A stretch of 64,000 nt of DNA from Gigaspora margarita (lineage: Eukaryota; Glomeromycota; Glomeromycetes; Diversisporales; Gigasporaceae). Below are positions 35,755 through 46,630 of the stretch, one piece after another. Each line of letters opens with the position of its first letter. Position 1 is the stretch's first letter. The notes beneath the pieces are model-generated. The model ran no database searches. It saw only the letters and a program-made list of their open reading frames with translations, and was not told where the DNA came from. Where the stretch lies: NCBI GenBank assembly GCA_009809945.1, contig WTPW01000554.1, forward strand, positions 251,805-315,804. Reading direction: 5' to 3'. The position numbers were made by a program, and so were the translations under genes.

Positions 35755-36095
35755 TTACAGAGTAGCAATCATTTCACCAACAATTACTTTACAGACATCC
35801 TATTTCACCAACAAATTATTCACTAACAAGTTTATTTTACTGACAGTTCATTTCACCAAAGCTCACTTTACTGACAAAATAATTCTAGTTATTGTTATTA
35901 GAGTCAGAGTAGGATCAGGGTAAAATTAGGGTTAAAGTTAGAGTACTTTATAGAAAAAACTTGTTGGTAAAATGAGCTTTGGTGAAATAAACTGTCAGTA
36001 AAATGAACTTGTTGGTGAATAATTTGTTGGTTAAATGGGGTTTCTGTGAAGTAATTTTTGGTAAAATAATATGGACCCATAATTACACTAGCTAT
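35755..36095. mobile_element. Nested inverted-repeat element with TTCACCAACA words
   Basis: TTCACCAACA, TTTACTGACAGTTCA and TTCACCAAAGCTCA on the left face TGAGCTTTGGTGAA, TGTCAGTAAAATGAAC and TTGTTGGTGAA on the right. The short ORFs on both strands here are products of this symmetry. Related to 21500-21870. Confidence 0.65.
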
Positions 36096-36379
36096 AATCA
36101 TAATTTATAAATTATATTTTTATTGGGTGCTTTTAGATATCTCTAGGAAGAAAATATATCTCCTCATGGGTATATATATTTTTTCAACCAATCAAATCTG
36201 CAAATATTATACAACATACACTCTGAAGTACTACATGAGCCAGTTATACTTGTACTACTTGGACCTTTATTTCACTAATCAACTTTAGACAAAAATTCAT
36301 TTGACCAATTAAATTCAATTGCATATATAATAAGCTACCAAATCCATCTATCCACTGCAACAAAGAACAGCAAAAGAAA

Positions 36380-37100
36380 CGGTCCATTTAATTCTTGAAA
36401 AACTCACCAAAAACAATAAAGAATCCTTAGAAAAACTACCAAAAAATAATAATAAATCCTTGAAAAAACTACTGAAAAATGATAAAGAATTCTTAGAAAA
36501 AATATCAAAAAATACAAGGAATCCTTAAAAGAACTATTAAAAAACAATAAAGAATCCTTTGAAAAACTACCAAAAAATGATAAAGAATTCTTAAAAGAAC
36601 TACCAAAAACTATAAAGAATCCTTGAAAGAACTACTAAAAAACTATGAAGAATCCTTGGATGAACTATTAAAAAACTATAAAGAATTCTTGAAAAAACTA
36701 CCAGAAAATGATGAAGAATTTTTGGAAAAACTACTAAAATATGATGAAAAATCCTTGAAAGAACCATCTAAAAATTATGAAAAATTCTTGAAAAAAAAAC
36801 TAAAAAACTATAAAGAATCTTTAGAAGATTTACCAAAAACCACAAAGAAACCTTGAAAGAACTACTAAAAAATAACAATAAATTCTTGAAAGAACTACTG
36901 TAAAACCATGAAGAATTCTTAGAAGAACTACTAAATAACTATAAAAATTCTTGGAAGAACCACTGAAAAATCACAAAGAATCCTTGAAAAAACTACTACA
37001 AAACACAAAGAATTCTTGGAAGAATCACTAAAAAACTACAAAGAATTCTTAGAAGAACTACTAAAAAAACAACAAATTTACTAAAAGAATCTACAAAAAA
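36380..37100. repeat. 33-bp minisatellite, about 20 units
   Basis: The unit is close to AARAAYTATAARGAATYCTT then GRAAGAACTACTA and recurs every 33 bp (11 codons). One frame therefore reads repeats of the type NYKEFLKKLLK for 77 codons at 36623-36856 and fails elsewhere. It is part of the pogo-like element, and units vary by point changes. I treat it as non-coding satellite although the open stretch is notable. Confidence 0.8.
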
Positions 37101-37229
37101 ATAATGAAGAACCCTACTAGACAAACCTACCAAAAAGTGATTAATTTGCTAGAAGAACTTCTAAAAAAAGGTTACTAGAAAATTTAACAAAAAAATAACA
37201 AAGAACTTTCCCAAAAAATAATGAACCAA

Positions 37230-37900
37230 TACCAAAACTGAAAATATACTTAAAAATAGTGACTCCAATAGATTAGTAATACTGGTTTCAATAGCAAAAT
37301 CGCACCTAAAAGAAGAAAGGTTAGTACCAAATATATATTAAAATAACAACAAAAAAACAATAGCCCCAAAATAAAAAACTTATCTGAAAATGATAATTCT
37401 AATAACTCCAGTAATAATGGTTCTAACAGCAAAATCACACTGAAAAAAGAGAAATATATAAAGAAAAAATTAATATCCAAAATAAAAAACATATCGGAAA
37501 ATGATGACCCAATAGCTTTATTAATACTTGCTCCAATAGTAAAATTGCACATAAAAAAAGAGAAGCATTAGTACCTAAAATAAGAAAAAAAAACAAGCAA
37601 CAGTCCAAAATAAAAAACTTACCTAAAAGCAATGATTCTAAAATGATAGTTCTATTGCTAAAACTTTATCTAAAAAGAGAGAAATATATAAGAAATAAAA
37701 GAATCAAATAAACAAAGTAGCAACCCCAAGACATAAAACTTATCAGAAAAATATGACTTTAATAACTCTAGTAACCATAGCACCAACAATGAAATCATAC
37801 ATGGAAGAAAGAAAAGCATTAGTAAATACTATATATAAGAAAAAAAATTGACCCCAAGATAACAAACTTACCCAAAAACAGCAACTCTAGTAACAATAGC
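37230..37900. repeat. Tandem array, unit about 110-130 bp, five units
   Basis: AAAATAAAAAACTTATCTGA-like starts recur near 37370, 37480, 37608, 37731 and 37858. Each is followed by AATAACTCTAGTAATAAT, GCAAAATC and an AAGAGAAATATATAAG-like purine stretch. Indels vary the unit length. No protein is supported. Confidence 0.65.
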
Positions 37901-38038
37901 TCCAAAACAAAATCAGAAGAAAGAAAAGCATATATATACCTTCTACAGAGATATATCTCTTGCAGAAGATGCCTATAATTTCCTATTTTCATTAGGTCCC
38001 AATTTATTAAAAAAAAATTATTAATTTAATTTTTTTAT

Positions 38039-38442
38039 AGTGCATAACATCTAAAGACTAAATTGCATAATCTGTTATATTTTAAAAAAAATTTATAATG
38101 AATTTTGTTAATTTGTTGATTTTTTGTATTTTGATTAGTTAAAAATTTTTTTTTTAATGGCTAAAATTTTATTAATTAACAAATTTTTTAAAAATTAGCC
38201 AATAAACAAAGACCAAAACATGTAACTTGTCCCATTTTTCAATTAATTTTTTAATGTATTATATAAAAATTGAGCATGTTTAAAGTGTTATAAATCAAAA
38301 ATATATAATAATTATTTTCATAATAAAGCTGCTAAGTTGTAACATATCAACTTGGCTACAATTTAGCAGCTTTTTTTATATCTTTTCTGTATTATGAGCT
38401 ATTAATTTTTGAAATTATTTAGTCTTTAGGTGTTATGTACTG
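38039..38442. mobile_element. Nested fold-back, about 400 bp
   Basis: TAGTGCATAACATCTAAAGA and TCTTTAGGTGTTATGTACTG face each other, as do GCTGCTAAGTTGTAAC and GCTACAATTTAGCAGC near the centre. Non-coding. Confidence 0.65.
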
Positions 38443-39789
38443 TATAAGCACTATCTTACTATAATCTTTTTTTTTTTGGCCAAAGGGTGTAATTGTAGCC
38501 AGAGAAGACTGTATTTTGTATAGTTCTTCTTTAAAAACATATATGTACATTAGAAACAAATACTTTATATGAAAAAACTCTTACACATGTCTTGTGCATG
38601 CCAATTTCAAATACTGGTATTAGGTAACAATAGGAGCACAGTTAATCAAACTTACCCTCCAATTATTAGTCTTTAAAAATTTCTGCTAATTTTTATTTAA
38701 ATTATATCTTCAGAAAATATAAGCTCTAAAAATAAAAAAAACCTTTTGAGATCTAATTAGAATATAAAGTTATATTTTAATTTACAAATTTCCAAAAAGG
38801 TACAATTTTAAATGTTTTATATAATTTGCATCATATTTATATAAATAATTACTAAATTAACTTGAATAATATTGAGAGCTCTAAGTAGTAAATTAGCCAA
38901 ATTAAAAAAGGCATGTTAGATTTGGCAAGTGGCATTATAATAGGTTCAAGAATATTTTATACTACAATGAGCCTTATTAACTAACAAAACTTCAAGCTAT
39001 AATCATGATAACCAGGTTATTTTGAGATTATTAAACATAAACATAAAGATAATAAAAATTTATTTATATTTATTTAAATCAGTATAATTTAAAATTTCAA
39101 TTTGTTTATACAAAATAATTATTCATCTCCAAACTTACTTTTTTACAAAAAAAAATAGCTCTAAATTTTTATTAGATACCATCTACTTGTCCTAATTAAA
39201 ATGTTCTTTATGAAATTTTACTAATAGCCACACTGGTCATTATATTTTTCTAACCTAAACTCTAATTATAATGCAGTTTTTTTAGCTTTAATTTTACATG
39301 TATTTTTACTTTGAAAACAAAACACAGTTATTTGACCAATTTTATCGCTCCATTTTTAATTTCCTTATTTGAAAGATTTATATTAAATAACCAATTATAT
39401 CACTTATTTTTATGAAGTGAAAAAAAGTAAAAAAGCAGAAAATACAAAAATAAGTATCTAAACCTACTTTGGAGCACTAATAAAAAATGTTGAGAAAGTG
39501 ATTTTACCTATAACTTTTGCTAAATTCCTAACCTTAACTCTAACTCCAACTATTTACTTTGCTTTAAATATAAGGAAATTGAAAACAGTGTGATAAAATT
39601 GATTTATTTGTTTTGATTATTACATTACACCTAATCCTAAATTTTGATTGGTCAAAATTATAGAGTGAATAATGTTTTGTAGGAATGCTATCTAAGATAA
39701 TAAAGCTCTTGATAATACCCTTGTCAATTGAAGAAGGCTTTACATTGAATCTAAATAGATATTTTTTATTGCTAGCATTTTACTAGCAA

Positions 39790-40065
39790 CAGCAAAGTAT
39801 AGGATCAATAAGTTACCAAAATTCAGAGTTGGGATACTTAGAGTGCATCAGAATCATAGTTAGCTAAATCAGAATTAATCAATTTTGCTCCAAGATTATA
39901 AAAAATTTTATTAATAAAATCAGATTCCCAGCTAATAAGTTTACTATAGAACTTGCTAATAGCTAGGGCTATATGCTGAACTAGATCTGATACTAGCAAC
40001 CTAGAATTTTGATGACCCTCCTGTAAAATTCATGTAGTATCGATTGTCTGAACATATGATTTTTT
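39790..40065. repeat. Dispersed repeat, copy 1 (pair with 55480-55800)
   Basis: CAATTTTGCTCC, ATAAAAAATTTTA, CCCAGCTAATAA and GACCCTCCTGTAAAA correspond to CAATTTTGCTCCGATCAT, CCCAGCTGATAA and CAGCCCTGTAAAAATCG at 55590-55770. This copy has lost nearly all of the CpG sites present in the other. Confidence 0.6.
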
Positions 40066-40609
40066 GAACTATCAATAATAACACTAATATTATGAACATC
40101 TGTTATTTTATTTGCAAACTAACACCATACCCTCAAATATCTTTAATTTGTACAGGTGTTTAATTTACTCACTAAGAGTTTTATACAATAGCTGAGAGTT
40201 TATAACCTCATTGAGGGTTAAAATCACCTAACTATGCTAAAAACTATGCCAAAATAAGAAATACATTAAATAATACATAATAATAAAAACTATAATACTG
40301 CTAATTTATAGAAAACCTATTGGATATATCTGGGTGATAGTTGCAAATCATTGGGCAATGTCAGATTAATGTCAAAAAGATAAAAGCTTAGTAGATATAA
40401 TAATAAACAAAAAATTAACTTTATATGGACTAATTTATTTTTGTTATAAAAGAAATAAATAATAGTCATATGCTTCATCAAATTATTATGGGTTTTGTTA
40501 TTTATTATGAGTTTTGCTATGAATTATTGGTTTCATCATGTGTCATAGGTTTCATCATTCATCAACTCGTCAATTTGAAGTTCCTAATGAAATAGTTTTG
40601 TCATATTTA

Positions 40610-40915
40610 AGGTCCATATTGGGTTGGGTTAACCAAGGCCCAACCTGCAAAATTACAAGTTTGGGCCCAGATTTTTAGGCCCATAATCAATTTGGGCAAT
40701 ACTGGGTTAGCCCAAAAGCAATGGGGTGGACTAGACCTGTCTTAAACCATTGTAAACTATAGTAACTTTTAAAATCAGGCTGGGTTTGAGCAATAGCAGG
40801 CTGAGTTTGTGCTCAATTTTCAAACATATAATAAATTAGGGCAAGTTTGGGCCAGGCTTACAAAATAATTAAACCTGGTAAAGCTCACCTGACCTGGCCC
40901 AATACAGACTCCAGT
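40610..40915. mobile_element. MITE with GGCCCAA/TTGGGCC words, about 300 bp
   Basis: GGTCCATATTGGGTTGGG and CCTGGCCCAATACAGACTCC are imperfect inverted ends. TTGGGC, GGCCC and GGGCC words recur between them, a diverged counterpart of the GGGCC-rich ends at 20374. The target duplication is uncertain (GTCAT on both sides). Confidence 0.55.
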
Positions 40916-41371
40916 CATGCATCAATAATGCAGATTGCATCATGTGTCAGGTATCATTAGTTTAAACCTTGCATAAACATATCCAGATAATAACTTCACC
41001 TGATTAAATTATTAAAATCTTTTTTTTCCTGCTCTATTGGACTTTGTTAAACAAGTTATAAGAATGATTATAGCAACAATTGGTCAAAAATTGATTGATA
41101 TTCTTTAATTAACTATTAAATATTAATAATTCAATGTCTGTTATCAATAATATTAAATGAAAATTTTCAGCACTTTTTTAGTTCTAATAGCTTAAATAAT
41201 GGTATGGTTTATATTTTTTGATATTTACATCTAAAATATATTTCTTTATTATATATCACAATTAACCTGAGATGTTGGTTTTGATACATCTCAGGTAATT
41301 AGATCAATATATTACATAATGGTATGTTTTATTTGTTTGATATTTGCAACTAAATATTTTTCTTTATTATA

Positions 41372-41827
41372 CAGTGAATACAACCTAGTCCAAACCAATA
41401 AAAATTTTTAGTGGCCAAATTCAGATTTTATTTTTTATATATATAAAGAGGCCAATTTGAAAATTTAGCTAATATTTATGTATAAAGTGGCCAAATTTAA
41501 AATTTTCATATATATAAAGTGGCCAAATTTAAATTTTAAATATATATAAAGTGTCCAAATTTAAATTTTAAGGAGTCAAATTAGCTTGTTTTATGTATAT
41601 AAAAGGTGGCCAAATTTTATCTGTAATTTTTTATAAAAATACTATAACTTCAACTTGCTATAACTTTTTTATAAATAGATTTAAAAAAAATTTAAGAACG
41701 TGTAAGTGTTTAGCTTGTTTTGATTTAACATTTTAAGATAGCATTTTTTTTACTATTTTTTTTAAAAAAAGGATTAGCAATTTGAATTTCATCAATTTTA
41801 TTGGTCGGGACTAGGTTGTACGCACTA
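41372..41827. mobile_element. Tc1/mariner-type MITE with GTGGCCAAATTT repeats, 456 bp
   Basis: TA flanks it, and unit 2 (52360-52375) shows the empty site. The left end is CAGTGAATACAACCTAGTCC and the right end GGACTAGGTTGTACGCACTA. In between, AAAGTGGCCAAATTTAAATT recurs about six times at intervals near 40 bp (41420-41620). Non-coding. Confidence 0.85.
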
Positions 41828-42710
41828 TATATCACAATTAGCTAGAGATGTTAAGTTTTTAAATATCTCGGCAATTAGATCAATGAATTCACAAATTTCA
41901 AATATTCCAGTCATTGCTTTAAAAAGACTAAGAAAACATCAAATAAATACATAGAATCAGAGATGAATGACTGTCTAGTAAAGTCACTAAAAATTGAACA
42001 TATGAATGAAACCTTAACTTATTGGAGCGGGAACATAAAAATTTCTTTTAATTGCTTATATGGATTTCATGCTTATTAAAAAAATATAATTTGATTTTCC
42101 AAATTTATAAGATTTTTACCAAGGTATTTATATAAATTAACTATTGAATTATAGCTTGCATATAGTACGTGAATCTAAATATATAGTATATCAAATCAAA
42201 AACCTAAAATAATTATTTTAGCCGACAAATACTTAATAAATAATCGTAAGATGTTTAAAATTTAGCATAAATTTGTACTAATTAATTAGCTATTTGTTCT
42301 AATAAAATTTAAAGTGGTTGAACAATAAGATAGGAATTGTATTATATATTTAACTAGTTAAGCGAAAATCTTTAACATGATTTCAGTTCATGACATTACT
42401 TCAATGCAAATTTAAGAACATTATGTGCGTCACAGAATCAACGAATTCAGGTTTATCGTTATTCCATATTCGCATTTAAATCATAAATAAACTCTTCAAA
42501 TCAATTCATTAAATGATTTATAAGCTATAAATGTAAATATGCGACTTTTATTAGTTTCTTTTTGATCTTTAAATATAAAATTATGGGCACAAAGTAAATT
42601 GATAAAGTTAAAAGTATCTTATGTATTGTAAATTTCAACTGCTATAAAATTTAATAAACTATTTTGGTTTCCAATCGACAAAAAAAAAACCAAAAACTTA
42701 TGTAATACAA

Positions 42711-45700
42711 AATGACAATTGTTTATTCTTGGTTTGGATTTGTCTTTGATTTGCCAAAAGTATAGTATTAGATATGTTATTTATACCCGCTGATTCCTAC
42801 TAATTCCTGCTGACTTACCTAAATTATTATAAGCTAAATTTAATTTAGTTAACGTAGTATTTTTGCATAAAACTTCTGCCAGTGCTTTTCTGCCGATTCA
42901 CCCAATATATTGTTAATTAAATCTAAATTAGCTAACGTAGTATTTTTGCATAAAACTTCTGCCAGTGCTTTTCCTACTGATTCACCCAAGCCAATATAAG
43001 CTAAAATTAAATTAGTTAACTATTGTTTTTGCAAAAATTTCCGACAATACTTTACTAGTCGATTCATCCAATCCATTTTAAATAAATTTAAATCAGTTAA
43101 CATATTGGTTTTGTATCAAGCTTCAGCCAATGCTTTTCCTGCTGATTCACCCAGTTTATTATCTGATAAATCAAAGTTAATTAACGTAGTATTTTGCATA
43201 ACGTTTCAGTCAATACTTTTCCTGTTGATTCACCCAATCCATTGTCACGTAAATCTAAATTAGTTAACGTAGTATTTTTGCATAAAGCTTCAGCCAGTGC
43301 TTTTCCTGCTGATTCACTCAAATTATTATAATTTAAATTTAAATTAGTTAACGTAGTATTTTTGCATAAAGCTTCAGCTTCACTCAACTTTATAATTTAA
43401 ATTAAATTAGTTAGCGTATTATTTTTGCATAAAGCTTCAGCTATTGCTTTTACTGCTGATTCACCTAATCCTATGCTACTTAAATCTAAATTAGTTAACG
43501 TAGTATTTTTGCATAAAGCTTCTGCCAGTGCTTTTCCAGGCGATTCACCTTATCTATTACTACTTAAATTTAAATCAGTTAAGTATTATTTTTGCATAAG
43601 CTTCAGCCAGTGCTTTTCCTGCTGATTCACTCAAATTATTATTATTTAAAATTAAATTAATTAACGTAGTATTTTTGCACAAAGCTTCTGCCAGTGCTTT
43701 TCCTGCTGATTCACCCAATGCATTGCTACATAAATTTAATTTAGTCAACGTAGTATTTTTGCATAAAGCTTCTGCCAGTGCTTTTCCAGCCGATTCAAAC
43801 ATTCTATTCTTATATAATTTTAAATCAGTTAACGTATTGTTTTTGCATAAAGCTTCAGCCAGTGCTTTTTCAGCTGATTGACTCAAATTATTATCATTTA
43901 AATTTAAATTAGTTAGCGTATTATTTTTGCATAAAGCTTCAGCCAATGCCTTTCCGGCCGATTCACCCAATATATTACTATATAAATCTAAATTAGTTAA
44001 TGTGATATTTTTGGATAGAGCTTCAGCTAGTGCATTTCCTGCTAATTCACCTAGTATATTACTACTCAAATCTAAATTAGTTAACGTAGTATTTTTACAT
44101 AAAACTTCAGCTAGTGCTTTTCCTGCTGAATCACCCAAATTATTTTCACATAAATTTAAATCAGTTAACGCAAAAGCTTCTGTCAATGCCTTTTCTGCTG
44201 ATTCACCAAACTTATTACGACCTAAATTTAAATTAGTTAGCGCAGTATTTTTGGATAGAGCTTCAGCCAGTGCTTTTACTGCTAATTCGCCTAGTATATT
44301 ACTACTCAAATCTAAATTAGTTAAGAAAGTATTTACGTATAGGACCTTAGCAAGTGCAATTCCTCCGTTGTCACCTAATTTATTTCGTTGCAGATAAATT
44401 GGTAAGTGCCGAATTCTTACAAAGAGCTTCAGCTAATGCCTTTCCTGTTTCATCGCTTAGTAGATTTTTGTTTAAATTCAAAATGTGTAAGTGCTGTATT
44501 TTTATGCAGAGCTTCAGCAATTGCCTTTCCTGCTTCATCAGCCAGATTATTATTTTCTAAATTTAAACTAGTTATTGTGATATTGTTGCATAGAGTTTCG
44601 GCAGTACTTTTCCAGACGCATTACAAAGGTTTTTTGAGCTTAAATTCAAAATGTTTAAAGTGAAATTTGTACTTAGAGCTTTAGCCAAAGTTTTTCCTGC
44701 CTCACTGCATAGCTTATCATAGTTATGCCATAAGTCGCCAAGTTTAGTAATTTGATAAAGAGTATCAGACGCTGAAAAGGTATTTGACCGCGAATTTAGC
44801 ATTTCTTGTTCAATTGTTTGATATGAACTTGTACATAGATCTATTGTTTTGATATTCAATAAAGAATAGATGAACAAAACCAAGATATAATTAACCTTAA
44901 TCAGATAATTAAATACAGATAATAAGTTTAAAAACAAACAATATATACCATTATCAAATAATTTTCTTAGTTTTTTTTCATCTTGTAAAAAGAAAATCAT
45001 AAGGAGTTTATAAGCTATAAATTAATATAATTTATATTTAAACATACTTTTATTGTCCAATAAAAATTCAATAGAGTGTTTTTTTGAAACTGATATCTTT
45101 ATGCTTGTATTTAGATCATTGATTTCCCTAATGAGTTTTGAACCATATGTTCGTTGTTAAATTTACTACCTTTCAAATATTCAATATTTAATTTGTAAAA
45201 TGATAGAACCATAATAAAACTTACATAATGTTAAATGAATAACAACTTCGAAGGTATCTATAGAACTTGTATAGAAGTCCTAGAATTTTGAAACACATTT
45301 GAAAGCATGGAATCGATAGTAGGATTTAATAATTGACTATGAGTTTTCGAATGAGGATGAATTGATTTGACAATGAATTTCCCAGACTCAAGTAACTCCT
45401 GTCGTTTATTTTCAGCGTCTATAAAAATTTTATCCACTTTCCAATAACTAGAATTTATTTCACTATATATTTCATTAATAGATGGCCTCTTTAAAGGATC
45501 AGAAATGCCAAGATTTTTGCATTAAAATAGCACAAATGAATAGTGTATTTTCTGTAATTTCTGGGCATAATCCACTGCATATTTTAAACATAAGATTTAC
45601 ATCATAAGCCCGATCACATAAGGGACGTCGTCCTGTTGTAAGCTCCCCCATGATCATCCCTAAACTCTGAACTAATGAATATTGTTTTTCGTTGAATACT

Positions 45701-46492
45701 TCAGGTGCAACGTATGGCACAATCCCATATATTTTATGTCGTGAACCTTCCAGATCTCCTGTAATTTCAATTTACAAGCGATATTTTAAATTAATTAATA
45801 AATATTCATTTAGACTTCCATGAGACATAAAAGACATAACAAATATATAATTATTTGTATTTGGATTTTTTGACACTCCATAACATTGAATTAGTTGACA
45901 GCTTTGGGCAGTATTAGGCCTACTTTTAACAATATTTTGTAGCTGCAAAAAAAGTGATAAGAAACTTTATGATAATCTATTGACAACTAACTTATGATAA
46001 ATAACTAAAATTTATATCCTTACCCCTTTTAAAAATGCAGAATTAATGATTGAGGAATCCTTAAGTATCTTTAATACAACTACGCATTTTTATCACGACA
46101 GAATTCTTTTCTATTAATACTCCAACCTTTTGCAATCCCTTTTATCCATTTAGAGTATAAATTTCACTAAAGCCACCTGTTCCAATGTGTTTTATATGTA
46201 AAATCATGGAATGGGACCCACTCTAATATAAATCTAAATCGATTATTATGTGTTCCTTTAATTAACTTGGCAATATCTTGATTTCCGCTATTAATATCTT
46301 GATTTCCGCTATTAATATCTTGGCAACGTGTATGAAAACAACTAGCACATAATTTTTCATTATCACAATAAAGTTTACTTCTTTTGTTACAATAGAAACA
46401 TTTGGAGCGTTTGATTTGACAACGAATACATAGTTTATTTCAAGTATTCGATTTTTACCACAGTTTACACATTTATCTTTATTGTGACCCAT
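42711..46492 (-). pseudogene. Kinase-LRR gene, copy A, decayed
   Basis: This is a paralogue of the gene at 56143-59430. It starts with MGHNKDKCVNCGKNRIL (46492) but soon shifts frame inside the CxxC ribbons. The kinase part keeps MPYVAPEVFNEKQYS and TTGRRP (about 45720-45600). About 180 nt are missing between the N-lobe and the activation segment, removing the HRD catalytic loop and the DFG-equivalent, so it cannot be an active kinase. The linker exons (NDLNTS, SVSKKHSIEF, LCTSSYQTIEQE) align with copy C. About 22 LRR units of 84 nt follow (44690-42830) in several frames, then the tail SAGISRNQRV matching copy B. At least five frame or stop lesions are visible. Its role, if any, would be as a source of LRR units for gene conversion (inference). 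Confidence 0.85.
42830..44690 (-). repeat. 84-bp LRR-coding tandem array of copy A
   Basis: About 22 units of 84 nt, each encoding NTTLTNLDLxxNxLGESA then GKALAEALCK. On the plus strand each unit shows GCATAAAGCTTCAGCCAGTG followed by CTTTTCCTGCTGATTCACCC. Some units are shortened by one or two bases, which is what breaks the frame. Antisense frames across it are also open and are not genes. Confidence 0.85.
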
Positions 46493-46630
46493 GTTTATTT
46501 TTTGCTTTCTAATTAATGTTTTTTTTGCAACGAGAATAACCGCAAAAATATGTATTGTTTAATGGTTTATATACAGTATCAAAGATTTATATTTGTAGTA
46601 AAAGTCTTTTTACACGGTATGTAAATAGAA

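Larger units (their letters stand above)
35736..38511. mobile_element. pogo/Tc1-like non-autonomous element, 2,776 bp, with internal minisatellites
   Basis: TA flanks it (35734-35735, 38512-38513). The left end TAGTCACACCTGGCTATAAT and right end ATTGTAGCCAGAGAAGACTG are inverted, and the unit 1 paralogue near 49160 is uninterrupted. The body is a mosaic: an inverted-repeat element (35755-36095), a block bordered by facing AGATATATCTC words (about 36130-37985) containing two tandem arrays, and a fold-back (38039-38442). No transposase was found. Confidence 0.75.
32780..39115. repeat. Segmental duplication unit 0 (5' flank only)
   Basis: 32780-33604 matches 47100-48930 (unit 1) and 62290-63430 (unit 2). 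34663-34786 and 35613-35735 match 48925-49170. 38512-39115 matches 49170-49960 and 63500-64000. The gaps in the match are exactly the insertions 33605-34662, 34787-35612 and 35736-38511. The kinase gene expected left of 32780 is absent. Compared with units 1 and 2 this copy has lost most CpG sites as TG or CA. Confidence 0.8.
39116..40967. mobile_element. Insertion interval between units 0 and 1 (hAT-like right end)
   Basis: Unit 1 to unit 2 sequence is continuous at 49950-49971 while here 1.85 kb intervenes between GTTTATAC (39108-39115) and GTTTAAAC (40968-40975), a probable 8-bp target duplication with one change. The right end TGTGTCAGGTATCATTA matches the terminus of the hAT-like element at 18670. 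The left end is decayed. TTTCATCA words lie at 40500-40570. Nested items: 39790-40065 and 40610-40915. Confidence 0.6.

Noticed and set aside
35705-36101. Facing frames on both strands rich in FTNKF/FTD as genes
   Set aside because: Products of the inverted TTCACCAACA repeats.
36623-36856. 77-codon KEFLKKL-type frame as a gene
   Set aside because: It is one reading of a 33-bp minisatellite within a transposon; units before and after break the frame.
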